Shown in pieces: positions 21,457 to 30,956 of a stretch of 64,000 nucleotides of DNA. Each line of letters opens with the position of its first letter. The stretch's first letter is position 1. This stretch comes from Mantis religiosa (taxonomy: Eukaryota; Arthropoda; Insecta; Mantodea; Mantidae), in the NCBI GenBank assembly GCA_030765055.1, contig CM060950.1, forward strand, positions 464,330,236 to 464,394,235. The letters are read 5' to 3'. A program made the position numbers and the translations under genes. The notes beneath the pieces are model-generated. The model did not search any database. It was not told where the DNA came from and worked only from the letters and a program-made list of their open reading frames with translations.

Positions 21457-22621
21457 GGGGGTACGTACGAGAAAATGTTCAAAAAATATAATTTTTTTTT
21501 ATTGTTTTGTAAAATAGTATATAGTATTAGCTAACAAACACCAAAATATTATGACTGTACGTGGTCTGTATGTACCTTTAAAAAATTAAATGCCCTAGTG
21601 TTGCATAGTAGCAACACATAGTCTTCCATCAGCTGTCTTGGGATCTATAAAGCCTACCTACCAATTCTTAGCACACCCAGACTTGCTAAAAAAGTGTCTC
21701 TATGGAGAGACACAAAACCCAAATGAAAGCCTCAACAGTTTGATTTGGAAAAGGTGTCCCAAAACATCATTTGTGTCTTCCATAATGGTGAAAATTGCTA
21801 CATTTGATGCTGCAATAGTGTTTAATGATGGGAATGTTGGCAGAAAGAAAGTTATGCATCAGTTAGGGTATCAACCTGATGTGTTTATGGAAACAATTTT
21901 GCAGAGTATCGACAACATTCGCATCACTGGTGCAGAAAGAGCTATGAAATTAATGCAGAAAGAAGCAGGATAGAAGAGGAATTTAAAAAGAAAGGCTGAA
22001 GAAGACCAGAATGAGGATACAGACTATGGATATGGGAAGTTGTGACTTAAAATTAAAAGGCAAACTGAATAATACTTATTGTATTTTTAATTGCCTTTCC
22101 CCATAATTTGCATTTTCTACAACTTCAACCCATTTTTCTCTCAAACTACTTCATCTACAGTGATGCAATTTAGCACACAGCTTTCTTATGCCACAATGAA
22201 CATTTTGTTGGTTCTAGACTTTAAGATTAAGCTCCAGATGGAATGTGATGATACAAAATATATGAAATTATTTTAATTTTTAAAGGATGCATATGATTAA
22301 CATTTTTTTTAAATTCTATACAGCTTCAATAAGAAATCTAAATCCAACAAATTCATTTTTAGCGTGTTTTAAAATAACATTCCAAATTTCAGAAAGATAG
22401 CATATGTGAATTTTGAAAAGAATGGGCTTAAGTTTGTACATATCTCTGCATATAGAAAAAATATGTAGCATTACTTATAAACAATGGAAAATTATGAAAA
22501 AAATTGTGCATATTACCTGTATTATCTTAAATGAGTATACTAAGTTTCACTTCTCTAACTTGAAAACTTTGGATGTTATGGCTATTTATGTAAGACCCTG
22601 AATATTTGCATACGTCCCCCC
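21457..22621 (+). mobile_element. Kolobok-like element, internally deleted, TTAA target
   Basis: 1,165 bp between TTAA (21453-21456) and TTAA (22622-22625), termini GGGGGTACGTACGAG and (complement) GGGGGGACGTATGCA. It encodes the transposase fragment at 21638-21973. TTAA duplication plus this transposase type points to Kolobok, a superfamily related to Mutator; a Mutator element would leave 8-9 bp instead. Confidence 0.6.
21638..21973 (+). pseudogene. Kolobok/Mutator-like transposase, C-terminal fragment
   Basis: 111-codon frame. The segment LKKCLYGETQNPNESLNSLI followed by WKRCPKTSFV is the conserved region around the third catalytic acid (Glu of NES) in the Mutator-like transposase domain common in arthropod genomes. 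It is followed by FNDGNVGRKKVMHQLG, also typical. The first two catalytic Asp and the DNA-binding N terminus are absent, so it is not functional. The start codon at 21638 lies inside the domain and is not a real start. Confidence 0.7.
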
Positions 22622-22848
22622 TTAAAATGAAAATCCGTCGAATTAAGAAGCAAAGATCAATACAGCTTGATAATCAAGTAGTTACGTTTCTTTGACATAA
22701 TTTTCTATACTCACACCATCTCCTGACCTGGCATTTAATTTACTGAAAACAGTCTTTTGTTCAGTAATGCGAATTTTGATAGTGTTTTGTCTTTGTTTAT
22801 AGTTGTGTTATATCCAGTATTTCATTTTGTGGTTATAACATTTTATAA

Positions 22849-22893
22849 ATATCCTGATGATGGGAGAGATGCACACTCCCGAAATGTTGATAT
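22849..22893 (+). ncRNA. Hammerhead-like motif, PLE-4 right arm
   Basis: Stem I ATATC, CTGATGA (22854-22860), T, stem II GGGAG/CTCCC, GAAATGTT where the left arm has GAAACGTC (two C-to-T changes that break the ACGU palindrome), stem I partner GATAT. Confidence 0.5.
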
Positions 22894-22967
22894 CTAATCA
22901 TCTTTTCACCTGGCTGGCTGCCCGAGAAGAAAGTGAGATTCGTTGCCAGGAAAGCTTCAGGTCTTAT

Positions 22968-23403
22968 TATACTTTCAAATATATGCAGAATGCAAGTGAC
23001 CGACCACACAAAGACTTATTGAGAAAGCCAAACAATACAAACCAGTGCAGTTACGTCAGAAAACCACCCGAAGCGAACCACCTTTACTGACCATTATCAA
23101 AGATTACGAAAGACATCACAGAAGATGAACAGGAACGACTCCAAGAACACCTACATATACTACTCGGAAATATCACTGCAAATCCAGCATGACACGTCAA
23201 CTCAAATTAATCAAATCACCATCCACAAACAGAAACCAAATCTACCAAATATATTTAAAAAAAAAAAGGCCTATATAAAAAGAAGAAGAAGAAGAACAAC
23301 AAGAGCCAGCCGCCCATACAAAACAAATAAAATAAAGCAAAGAGCCTTTCTCTCCTATCCTAAATTAAAATGCATGTTGGCTGAAGAGGGCGAGAAGCCC
23401 TGA
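22968..23403 (+). pseudogene. Jockey-like LINE, piece 3 of 3 and 3' region
   Basis: YTFKYMQNASDRPHKDLLRK continues the frame of 20950 and ends with a stop after EANHLY at about 23090. A second short open stretch to 23403 contains an A-run and a basic segment from (AAG)n-like repeats; it could be 3' untranslated sequence or another fragment. Confidence 0.65.
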
Positions 23404-23415
23404 AACAGACATGGA
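23373..23415 (+). ncRNA. Possible hammerhead-like motif
   Basis: CTGAAGA (23381-23387), stem II GGGC/GCCC, GAAA (23402-23405). Stem III and stem I are unclear. May mark a solo PLE end next to the LINE tail. Confidence 0.3.
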
Positions 23416-23566
23416 TGAGATAAACCCTAAATCCCCCTAGTTGTAGTATCAAATTTGCAGATAAGTGAGGAAGTGGTTTCTATCATATAAATGCAATATA
23501 ACTTAGCAAAGTAAGCATAGGCTACAGCATAGACAAGCATATATTTCATACCTTATATCAATGTAC

Positions 23567-23743
23567 TTCAATCCTGATGTCTGGGAGGGAAGACAGAGAG
23601 AAGGGCAGCAATAGTGAGACAGATGACCATTAGGCCATTGATTGGGCCAGCAAAGGTATGCAAATACACAATAATCTGACCAATCAAAGTCCTAACACCA
23701 TCTGTCTCTTTCTTCCTTCCCAGACGTTTACATAAGGATTGAA
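23567..23743. repeat. Short MITE-like inverted repeat
   Basis: TTCAATCCTGATGTCTGGGA at the left is matched inversely by TCCCAGACGTTTACATAAGG ATTGAA at the right (with a gap of about four bases). About 177 bp in all, no coding content. Confidence 0.5.
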
Positions 23744-23761
23744 ATAGTCTGACATACATTA

Positions 23762-25086
23762 TACATAGTGTATATAAATGAATATCAGAGTTTTAACTCT
23801 TTATAATATGTATTACAATAAATTTACAGTTATAAATGATATGGTAAATGAAAAAGCAACTCAAACAGTTTTGTTCGTTGGCACCAGTGCGCATGTGCAT
23901 GCATTTTTCTGCCGCAGTCCGCTAGACAACAGTAGAAGCAAAGATGCCAACTAGTAAACAGAAAGTGTTTTGTGTTTTGCAGTTTGCAAAGGCCGAATCT
24001 GTAGTCACTGTGCAATGTGCATTCCACATTAAGTTCGGTTGTGATCCTCCTAGTGATAATAGCATTCGTAGATGGTATCATCAGTTTGAAGATACCGGCT
24101 GCCTTTGTACAGGGAAGAGCATGGGATGACCAAGAGCGAGTCAGAGTCGTTCACTCGTAGCCCAAAGAAACCAGTCCGGAAGGCTAGTCGTGAATTACAA
24201 GTTCCTGTGTCGACTGTTTGGAAAGTTGTAAGAAAACGCTTATGGCTACGTCCTTACCATTTACAATTATTACAGGCTCTAAAGCTGACAGACCACAGAT
24301 TACGTGCCAACTTCGCAAACCACATGTTTCATGATGAATTTTATGGATCGTGTTGTCTTCAGTGATGAATCGACCTTTCATCTTAGTGGACATGTTAACA
24401 CTCATAATGTGCACATCTGGGGCTCAGAAAATCCTCACAAGATGGTACTAATGCAACGAGATTCCCCTAAAGTAAATGTTTTTTGTGCCGTATCCTGGCG
24501 AAAAGTTTATGGGCCTATTTTTGTTTGTTGTGAAACTACTGTAACTGGCACTTTTTACCTTGATACACCAGAGCAATGGCTCTTCCCTCAGTTGGAAGAA
24601 ATTGAGCCAGAAAACTTCATTTTCCAGCAAGATGGTGCGCTACCTCACTGGCATAACAAAGTACGTGACTGTTTGAATGTCACTATACCCGAGCGGTGGA
24701 TAGGCCACAAGAGCCCCAATGACAGGGCTGCTATGCATGGCCTCCACGTTCTCCTGACCTAACGCCATGCGATTTTTACCTTTGGGGCTTCATCAAGGAT
24801 CATGTGTATGTGCCTCCGCTACCAGCTGACCTCCCTGAATTAAGAAACCAGATTGAAGCAGCTGTTGCTACAATTACTGAATACACACTTATCAAGGTTT
24901 GGGAAGAACTCAGCTATAGACTTGATGTGTGCCATGTGAAGTGTAGTAACATTGAACATTTATAAGGTTCTTGGTAAAACTGTTTGAGTTGCTTTTTCAC
25001 TTGATATATCATTTATAACTGTAAGCTGAATGTAATAAATATTATAAAGAGTTAAAACCCCAATATTCATTTATATACACCATGTA
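23762..25086 (+). mobile_element. Mariner-related element with ~115-bp terminal inverted repeats
   Basis: The left end from TACATAGTGTATATAAATG through GAAAAAGCAACTCAAACAG is matched inversely by the right end down to CACCATGTA, with moderate divergence. TA at both ends fits the TA target of this superfamily. Encodes the transposase pseudogene at 23944-24965. Confidence 0.8.
23944..24965 (+). pseudogene. Mariner-related transposase (DUF4817-type N terminus), frameshifted
   Basis: N terminus MPTSKQKVFCVLQFAKAESV, then SDNSIRRWYHQFEDTG: the HTH region annotated DUF4817 in insect transposases. A frameshift near 24130 leads to FTRSPKKPVRKASRELQVPV, STVWKVVRKRL. Next frame: RVVFSDESTFHLSGHVN (first catalytic Asp), NVHIWGSENPH, VYGPIFVCCETTVTGTFYLD, NFIFQQDGALPHWH (second Asp), RWIGHKSPNDRA. 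The third acid region (SPDLTPCDF in the family) is recognisable near 24745-24775 after another shift. At least three frameshifts, so it is dead. Confidence 0.8.
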
Positions 25087-25089
25087 TGT

Positions 25090-25699
25090 TATATGGAAAC
25101 TGTTCAAGCCAAAGTGATATTGTATTGTGTCTTGTTCCTTCAATCTCAGAATAAGCTTGGCTTAAAGATACGTAACAGTCATACAATCATATACTTTTAA
25201 TTGCTCTTCCCTCCCCAAATATCTAAGCACAAAGGTTGTTCTGTAATTGACGTCCTGCATATGTCCCCACCCGGAGATCCGAACGGGGAACTATTTTACC
25301 TCCGGAAAATTTATCTCAAGGACTTGTCATGTTTTAAGTAGCATAAATGTAACCATTTTTTAAGCGGACACCAATTTTTTGCTTGTAATGGTGGTCACAT
25401 CATTCACTCACTTTAACCACCAGTATGTCTGGAAGGCCTCACCTGTCTTTGGTTAGTGGGTCCATCGGACCTGGCCGGGAGGAGTTTTAAAGCCCATCGG
25501 CTTTTCTCACAAGCACCAATTATGGAACATTTGTACGCCGTGACAGGCCAGCGTAGGGGATGAAATAGCATTTCCTCTATTTCTGATGTAGTTATACCGC
25601 TAATGCTCGATCCCCAGATCCTCATTGCTAAAAGCAGGTTGCACCATGGGCAGGTTGAGGATGAGATTTGGATAGGAGAAGTTATGGAATGCACATCAC
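25090..25699. other. GC-richer unassigned block
   Basis: 25390-25690 is more GC-rich than its surroundings and may be the 5' part of the following LINE or another retroposon. No motif recognised. Confidence 0.3.
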
Positions 25700-26262
25700 T
25701 ATCCCTTGCATCCGCCTCATATAAAATGAGGTCAATCCAAATTAAAGAATGTCACAAAATGATACAACAACTTCAAAAACTACACAAAAGAATTATATTA
25801 CAGTGGATACCTGCACATTGTGGAATTGCTGGAAATGAATCAGCTGATTTTCTTGCCAAAAAAGGTGCAAATTTAATTCAGAACAAAAGTAAAAACTTAC
25901 CCTTCACATCTATAAAAAGATTAATTAAAAACAAATATAAAACAAACAAAACCAATCAATATCTAACAAAGCCAAAGATAAAAAAATGGAACATTTTAAT
26001 CAAAAATCCAGAAATTATTCCAGAAATCCCACGTAAAGTTGCAGTAGCAAATTTTAGATTTCTTACGGAAGATGATTATTTGGCCAAACACTTACACAGA
26101 ATAGGAATTTATACAAGTCCAAATTGTCCTCTGTACAACAAAGAAGAGGAAATGACTGAAGAACATCTTCTAACCTGTGAAACCCTACCTGCCAGACCCA
26201 CTACACAGAAATATTGGAGAGCAAGAGAGCTAATGGCTTCATTGCCAAAGCCTAGCATTTGA
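25700..26262 (+). pseudogene. LINE RNase H domain and zinc-knuckle tail
   Basis: Contains the RNase H end motif ILQWIPAHCGIAGNESADFL followed by AKKGA (catalytic His and Asp of the outer shell), PRKVAVANFRFLTEDDYLAK and the cluster CPLYNKEEEMTEEHLLTC, in an open frame to TGA at 26260. RNase H degrades the RNA strand of the cDNA hybrid. RT and endonuclease are missing, so the copy is 5'-truncated. Same family type as 10851-11349, with the same (AAC)n tail near 26388-26397. Confidence 0.75.
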
Positions 26263-26397
26263 CAACAAAGAAGAGGAAATGACTGAAGAACATCTTCTAA
26301 CCTGTGAAGCCCTACCTGCCGGACTCACTACACAGAAATATTGGAGAGCAAGAGAGCTAATGGTTTCATTGCCAAAGCCTAGCGTTTGAAAACAACA
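26136..26397 (+). repeat. Tandem duplication of the LINE 3' end
   Basis: About 126 bp from CAACAAAGAAGAGGAAATGA to CCAAAGCCTAGC(A/G)TTTGA is repeated head to tail (about 26137-26263 and 26264-26389) with a handful of differences, then AAAACAACAACA. LINEs can gain such terminal repeats by template slippage. Confidence 0.85.
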
Positions 26398-26550
26398 ACA
26401 TATCTAAGCACAAATTACAATACAGGAAAGTTCACACTGGGGAATAAAGAAGTTATTATAGAATGATAATAGTATTCCTTTATGTTACAAATAGTACACC
26501 TGAACAACAAATTTCTCAATTCTTTTTTAAATCTTAAAACAATTTTTATA
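26398..26550. other. Unassigned
   Basis: AT-rich, nothing recognised. Confidence 0.3.
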
Positions 26551-27904
26551 CCTTGTTTCACATAAGCTTGCCCAGTATCTCTTAACGGTCACGTGACCTA
26601 ATTACCTCTCAATGGCTGCTGTTGTGGTAATGACTGTCGTGCAGTAAAAATTAGTTTGTTATTTAACATGGTGATATATCATTATATGTTGGAAGAGAAC
26701 TGTCAAATTTATATTTTCATAACTGTTTGAATTAAATATATTATGCAACAGAGTTGATTTATCTGCAATGCATGTTAATTCTTAAACGAAGTAAAGAGGA
26801 AATTCCTTTGCTCTCAAGCACATGGCACGATAGCACGTGATTTAGCGGTAGTGGTGACATTTGTTTATATGACTTTTATCACTAAACTTGTTTTGAACTG
26901 GATTAGTCATATATCGCCATTTGAGAGTGCAAGAGCTAAATTATTTTATTGATCGTTTATTGCGCGTGTACTTATTAAATGTATAATGGCAGAGTCTACC
27001 GCCAGTTTTTCGTTGAAGTATCGCAAGGATAATTATTTACAAACAGGAGAAAAAAGAATTGTGTTGCATGTGTTTAATGCACTCACAGAGAAGAATCCGT
27101 CTGTGTCAGTGAGAGAAGTCGAACAGCTGTGCTCTGAAGTTACAGGTGTGAGTGTTAGATCCGTAGGAACATCGCGACATGAAACAGAGAAAACAGGAAA
27201 ACTTACCACACCAGGGAAAAGCAGGAATAAACAAAAGTGCGTGCTCGGAGAAAATACGTGAAAAGTGTTGTATGTCGCCATGTGTGTAGTTTTTCTTTAG
27301 AAACGAACTCCCTAACATAAGTAACATTTCGTCTGCTGTAAATGAGAATGCAGATTTACCAAATTTCAGCAGATTGCTTATACAGCTGGAATTTGTGAAT
27401 GAAAAAAGAGGCAAGAAAAATGTGCTAAAAGACAAAGGCGATATTGCTGTGTGGCGAAGACGTTATTTAAGGACAACCAGACTGCACCGAGATACAAATC
27501 GCAAAATATACACGAAGAACACACGAAAAGTAAGGTATGGTGTGACACGACTTTTAAGACTGAAAGACAAGCATTTTTGAAAGGTATCTGTGCTGGTTTA
27601 AAAAATCCCAGTGGAAAAGGCCAAAGGCCTTTCATTATAAACTCTTTCAGTTTCATTGCTCAGTCATTCTGTTTCAATTTGCTCAGTTCATTATAAACTT
27701 GTATTTTTGCATGTCTTCATATCCTTATTTGTATGATTTTATTTATCTTCCCGGCAATTATTACGTTTACTGCAGGTTTAAATGTGATGGGAAGGCACCG
27801 CCTATGGCCTATGGTGCGAAAGCATTAGCCAATTAGGGCGAGGGGGAAGGTAGTTGAATGCGGAGTGATACATTTCAGCGAGGCAAGGTTATATGAAACA
27901 GAGG
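26551..27904 (+). mobile_element. DDE-type DNA transposon, family D, copy A
   Basis: Ends TTGTTTCACATAAGCTTGCC and (complement) CTGTTTCATATAACCTTGCC are imperfect terminal inverted repeats. The whole element aligns in reverse with 52942-54308: same ends, same coding start MAESTASFSLKYRKDN, same 3' block GCCTATGGCCTATGG. Both copies are ~1.36 kb, so both are probably deletion derivatives of one longer element. Confidence 0.75.
26986..27700 (+). pseudogene. Family-D transposase N-terminal part, copy A
   Basis: MAESTASFSLKYRKDNYLQT, NPSVSVREVEQLCSEVTGVS (helix-turn-helix-like), a stop at 27261, then FFRNELPNISNISSAVNENA, LPNFSRLLIQLEFVNEK, DIAVWRRRYLRTTRLHRDTN, VWCDTTFKTERQAFLKGICA and GLKNPSGKGQRP across two frame changes. 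The order HTH, R-R-x-(I/V)-H segment, W-R-R-x-Y-L, then P-S-G-K-G-x-R resembles IS630/Tc1-type DDE_3 transposases of insects. The catalytic D-E-T block itself is lost or changed. I infer the class; the exact family is open. Confidence 0.6.
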
Positions 27905-28058
27905 TTAAGTTTACACAATAATTTGGGGGATAAAAGATGCTGTTGTATACTTGTAGGTGGAGAAGTAGGGATCTTTTTGATAAATGTACAAGGAGTTACA
28001 TGGCATATGCCAGCATTTCTGTGTCTAGTAATGTGTCCATATAACAGAGAATTCAATT

Positions 28059-29075
28059 TAACCCATAACTGGTGAGGTGGGATTGGAGCTACCCCACAAC
28101 ATTTTTGAAGTGACTGTACCCTTAATCTAGATGGCTGATAATCCTGGAATGATGTGTACCATTCAGTCACCTCCCTAGCAGCTCAGAGACAAGTAGTTTT
28201 GCTATCCAGTGCAATAGTTTCCTGAGTGATTTCGTGTTTCTCACTGACTGGGGTGGTACACACTCCACCTCACCAGTTACGGAACATTTTCTTTGGTGTT
28301 GAAATTAACTGTTAAACACCATTATAGCAAATTCAAGGAATATTATAATGGGTAGTGATCCCAATTTTACTGATTGGTTTAATGATATTCTCAAAGACTT
28401 GGAAAGTGACTTCAGTGGTAAAGTTGATGTTGTGCCGCAAGAATTTTGCAGTGAATATGTTGGTATTTCTGAGTAAAAGCAGCAACAGTGGTCTTGTAGG
28501 AGAACATGATGCTGATAAAACTGATGAGCAACCCATAAAAAAATAAAAGACCTGAGGAAAAATACTTTGGTGGTAGAAACAAATTCAAAGGGTCATCTCT
28601 CACAAAATGAAAGAAAGCTTGGCAAAGCAACACGATCTGTTCTTTATCTTATGAAGCCCATCATAGGGACAAACCGTAATGTGACAGTAGACAATTGGTT
28701 TACATCCGTTGAACTTGTTTGAGTTGCAAAAAGAGGGTTGACATATGTGGGAACAATGAAAAAGAGCAAACGAGAAATACCTGCAGAATTTCTTCCCTCA
28801 AGACATAAACCAGAAAATTCAGTTATGTATGTATTCATAAATGATTACACATTGACATCTTTTGTACCAAAGAAAAACAGTGCCATTATGCTTACTTCAT
28901 GTATGCATCATACAATATGTACTGACAATGTAACCAAAAAACAGAAAACGTACAGCTTTATAATGAAAATAAAGGAGGCATTGGTGCTTTGGATGAGAAG
29001 TGTGCAAACTATTCAACAAGCCAGTTCCAACTGCTGGCCATTGATTGTATTCTTTTCACTGTTAAATATTATGTG
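28059..29075 (+). pseudogene. piggyBac transposase, N-terminal and catalytic part
   Basis: A TTAA at about 28059 begins TTAACCCATAACTGG, a plausible piggyBac end. The coding start MGSDPNFTDWFNDILKDLES at about 28348 is followed by a probable internal deletion and then MKPIIGTNRNVTVDNWFTSV (conserved D-N-W-F-T-S), GLTYVGTMKKSKREIPAEFL (diagnostic T-x-x-G-T-x-x-K-N/S-K-R-x-I-P) and FVPKKNSAIMLTS. It ends near LLNIM at 29070, where a 3.5 kb insertion starts; the C terminus resumes at 32590. Stops at 28546 and elsewhere make it inactive. Confidence 0.8.
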
Positions 29076-29394
29076 TTTCAAATGGGAAGAGTTCTCGCTT
29101 GTAGCAAATAAGATTCGTTAGAACCTTCACCGTTGCCACCTCATTATCCCCACTGTTTCTATATTTCCCTCTCTCCCGCACACTTGTGAGTGTTCGTGGT
29201 GCTAGACATAAGGGAACACAAACTGAATTTTCCAAAGTTTTATAACAATGCAGTTGTTGAAATCACAATTACAACATGGGTATTTGTATATTACTCAAAT
29301 GGTTTAAATATTTAGTTTAAAATTAATTACAGATTATGAATTAAGTTAATTGGGAGTCGATTAATAACACAAAACAACACTCACTTTTAAATTT

Positions 29395-29438
29395 TCCCGG
29401 AACCGGTTTCTGAGGTCTTCCCTCTATCTTCAGCCGGA
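29395..29438 (-). ncRNA. Hammerhead-like motif, PLE-5 left arm
   Basis: Minus strand: stem I CCGG, CTGAAGA, TA, stem II GAGG/CCTC, A, GAAA, palindrome ACCGGT, T, stem I partner CCGG. Both stem I and stem III pair fully. Confidence 0.6.
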
Positions 29439-29890
29439 CATCGACTAGTTCTCATTGGTGTAGCTGGCAATATTTTGTCTTCGGTCTCCTCTGGTGGCGG
29501 TTCGAGGAACTTGCTGAACAAATCTTTCTGGGGGATGTTGAAATTAAATACTTTGTTCCTATTTTTTGAAATAAAGATTTGTTCCCATGTGGACAGTTCT
29601 TCTTTTCCTGTTGTATGTTTTAGTAATTTTGGTTCTGGATTTATGTTGTGGTTTTCTTCCCAAAAATGCGTGGCAACTGCTGATTTTTCTAATTGTTTGT
29701 ATTTTATGTTCCTAAAGTGTTCCTTTGCTCACTGTCCACATGGGAACAAATCTTTATTTCAAAAAATAGGAACAAAGTATTTAATTTCGACATCCCCCAG
29801 AAAGATTTGTTCAGCAAGTTCCTCGAACCGCCACCAGAGGAGACCGAAGACAAAATATTGCCAGCTACACCAATGAGAACTAGTCGATGT

Positions 29891-29932
29891 CCGGCTGAAG
29901 ATAGAGGGAAGACCTCAGAAACCGGTTCCGGG
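29891..29932 (+). ncRNA. Hammerhead-like motif, PLE-5 right arm
   Basis: Plus-strand twin: CCGG 29891-29894, CTGAAGA 29895-29901, GAAA 29918-29921, ACCGGT, CCGG. Identical to the left arm in the motif. Confidence 0.6.
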
Positions 29933-30079
29933 AAAATTTAAAAGTGAGTGTTGTTTTGTGTTATTAATCGACTCCCAATTAACTTAATTTATACAACAAC
30001 ACTGTTTTCAACACTTCCAGAAAAGGATTTTTAGATTATGAATTACTTATCCAACGAAAATACCAGTGGTACATCCATA

Positions 30080-30420
30080 TAGATGCGAATGTTACTTACG
30101 TTAAGAGATAATTTGTCATTGTCTTCAATGTCTGAGTACTGCAAATTTATGATGATAGGTTCCAAAATCTTGTCACGTACTATTTCTTTTCAAAAGTCAT
30201 CTTCTTGTAGTTTATCTGATGTCTCACGCAGTTTTCCCAGTCTTGTTATGTTCCCTGTCAATTTCTTTGTGAGTAAGTCGTTCATCAGTCAGTTTAAAAC
30301 CATTATTTCTGTTTGCAACATAATTTGAGCCCACATTAACTCAATTGGATTGTTCTGGCAGTAGTAAGGGGTGGGAAGGTGGAACGCGTCTCATTGATCC
30401 AGCTGATACACTTTTTCATG
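30080..30420 (-). pseudogene. DDE-type transposase C-terminal remnant
   Basis: Minus strand reads PYYCQNNPIELMWAQIML, then NGFKL and LTDE, the region around the third catalytic acid (N-P-I-E-L-x-W) of DDE_3-type transposases, followed by a decayed tail to about 30080. Probably the same broad family as family D. Confidence 0.5.
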
Positions 30421-30956
30421 GAAGAGTAACTGAATAATGCTGCTTTGAACTCTCTAGAATAAATACAGATTACGAACCATTCATAAACAAAGCTATAATG
30501 TGACCAGACACGTTCTGCCAGACTAGCAAGAAGTGTATTGTTTCCTCTCATGGAATCTAACAAACACCTTGGCTTATTCAAAGTACATATTTCTTTCACC
30601 ACGTCATGTCAAATGTTTACGTTTCAGTTCTAAGTAATTTCAAATATACATTCACACATACATGCCAACCAATAATGATAGTCATTACAGTGCTTACATC
30701 GCAATGCATTGTTATCATATAATGGTATCTATTTATTTATTTGTATTAGGAAAACTATTTGAGCTAAAAATATGGGGTTTTCATGGTTATGCTAGATACA
30801 TTACTCTCTACCTTCCACATGGATCAGTTTTGGCAAAATCTGAATTTTTGTCTTAGCATGAATAGTATTTCATACAGATTGATTAGGTTGCCGCTACTCA
30901 CACACCACTTAGGGGGAATGCAATACGACACCGCAGTACTCCGATTAAAATGGGTG

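Larger units (their letters stand above)
20951..22967. mobile_element. PLE-type foldback PLE-4, with nested MITE and Kolobok-like element
   Basis: Flanked by the 14-bp duplication TATACTTTCAAATA (20937-20950 and 22968-22981). Arms 20952-21267 and 22626-22937 are inverted copies, ~88-90% identical by eye. Once the two nested TTAA elements are removed the arms meet with almost no loop. The right side carries a further ~30 bp (22938-22967) with no partner. Duplication length, one-sided extension and hammerhead-like motifs match the PLE copies here, so I call it a PLE foldback although no PLE coding sequence is left. Confidence 0.65.
29344..30032. mobile_element. Penelope-like foldback PLE-5
   Basis: Flanked by the 13-bp duplication AGATTATGAATTA (29331-29343 and 30033-30045). 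Arms 29344-29610 and 29728-29992 are near-identical inverted copies of a PLE 3' end; the minus strand of the spacer side adds more of the GIY-YIG domain (AVATHFWEENHN near 29660). The coding tail ends with KVFNFDIPQKDLFSKFLEPP. A 40-bp extension without partner lies at 29993-30032. Confidence 0.8.

Noticed and set aside
21638..21973. Host gene for an uncharacterised protein
   Set aside because: The motif and TTAA-bounded context identify it as a transposase fragment.
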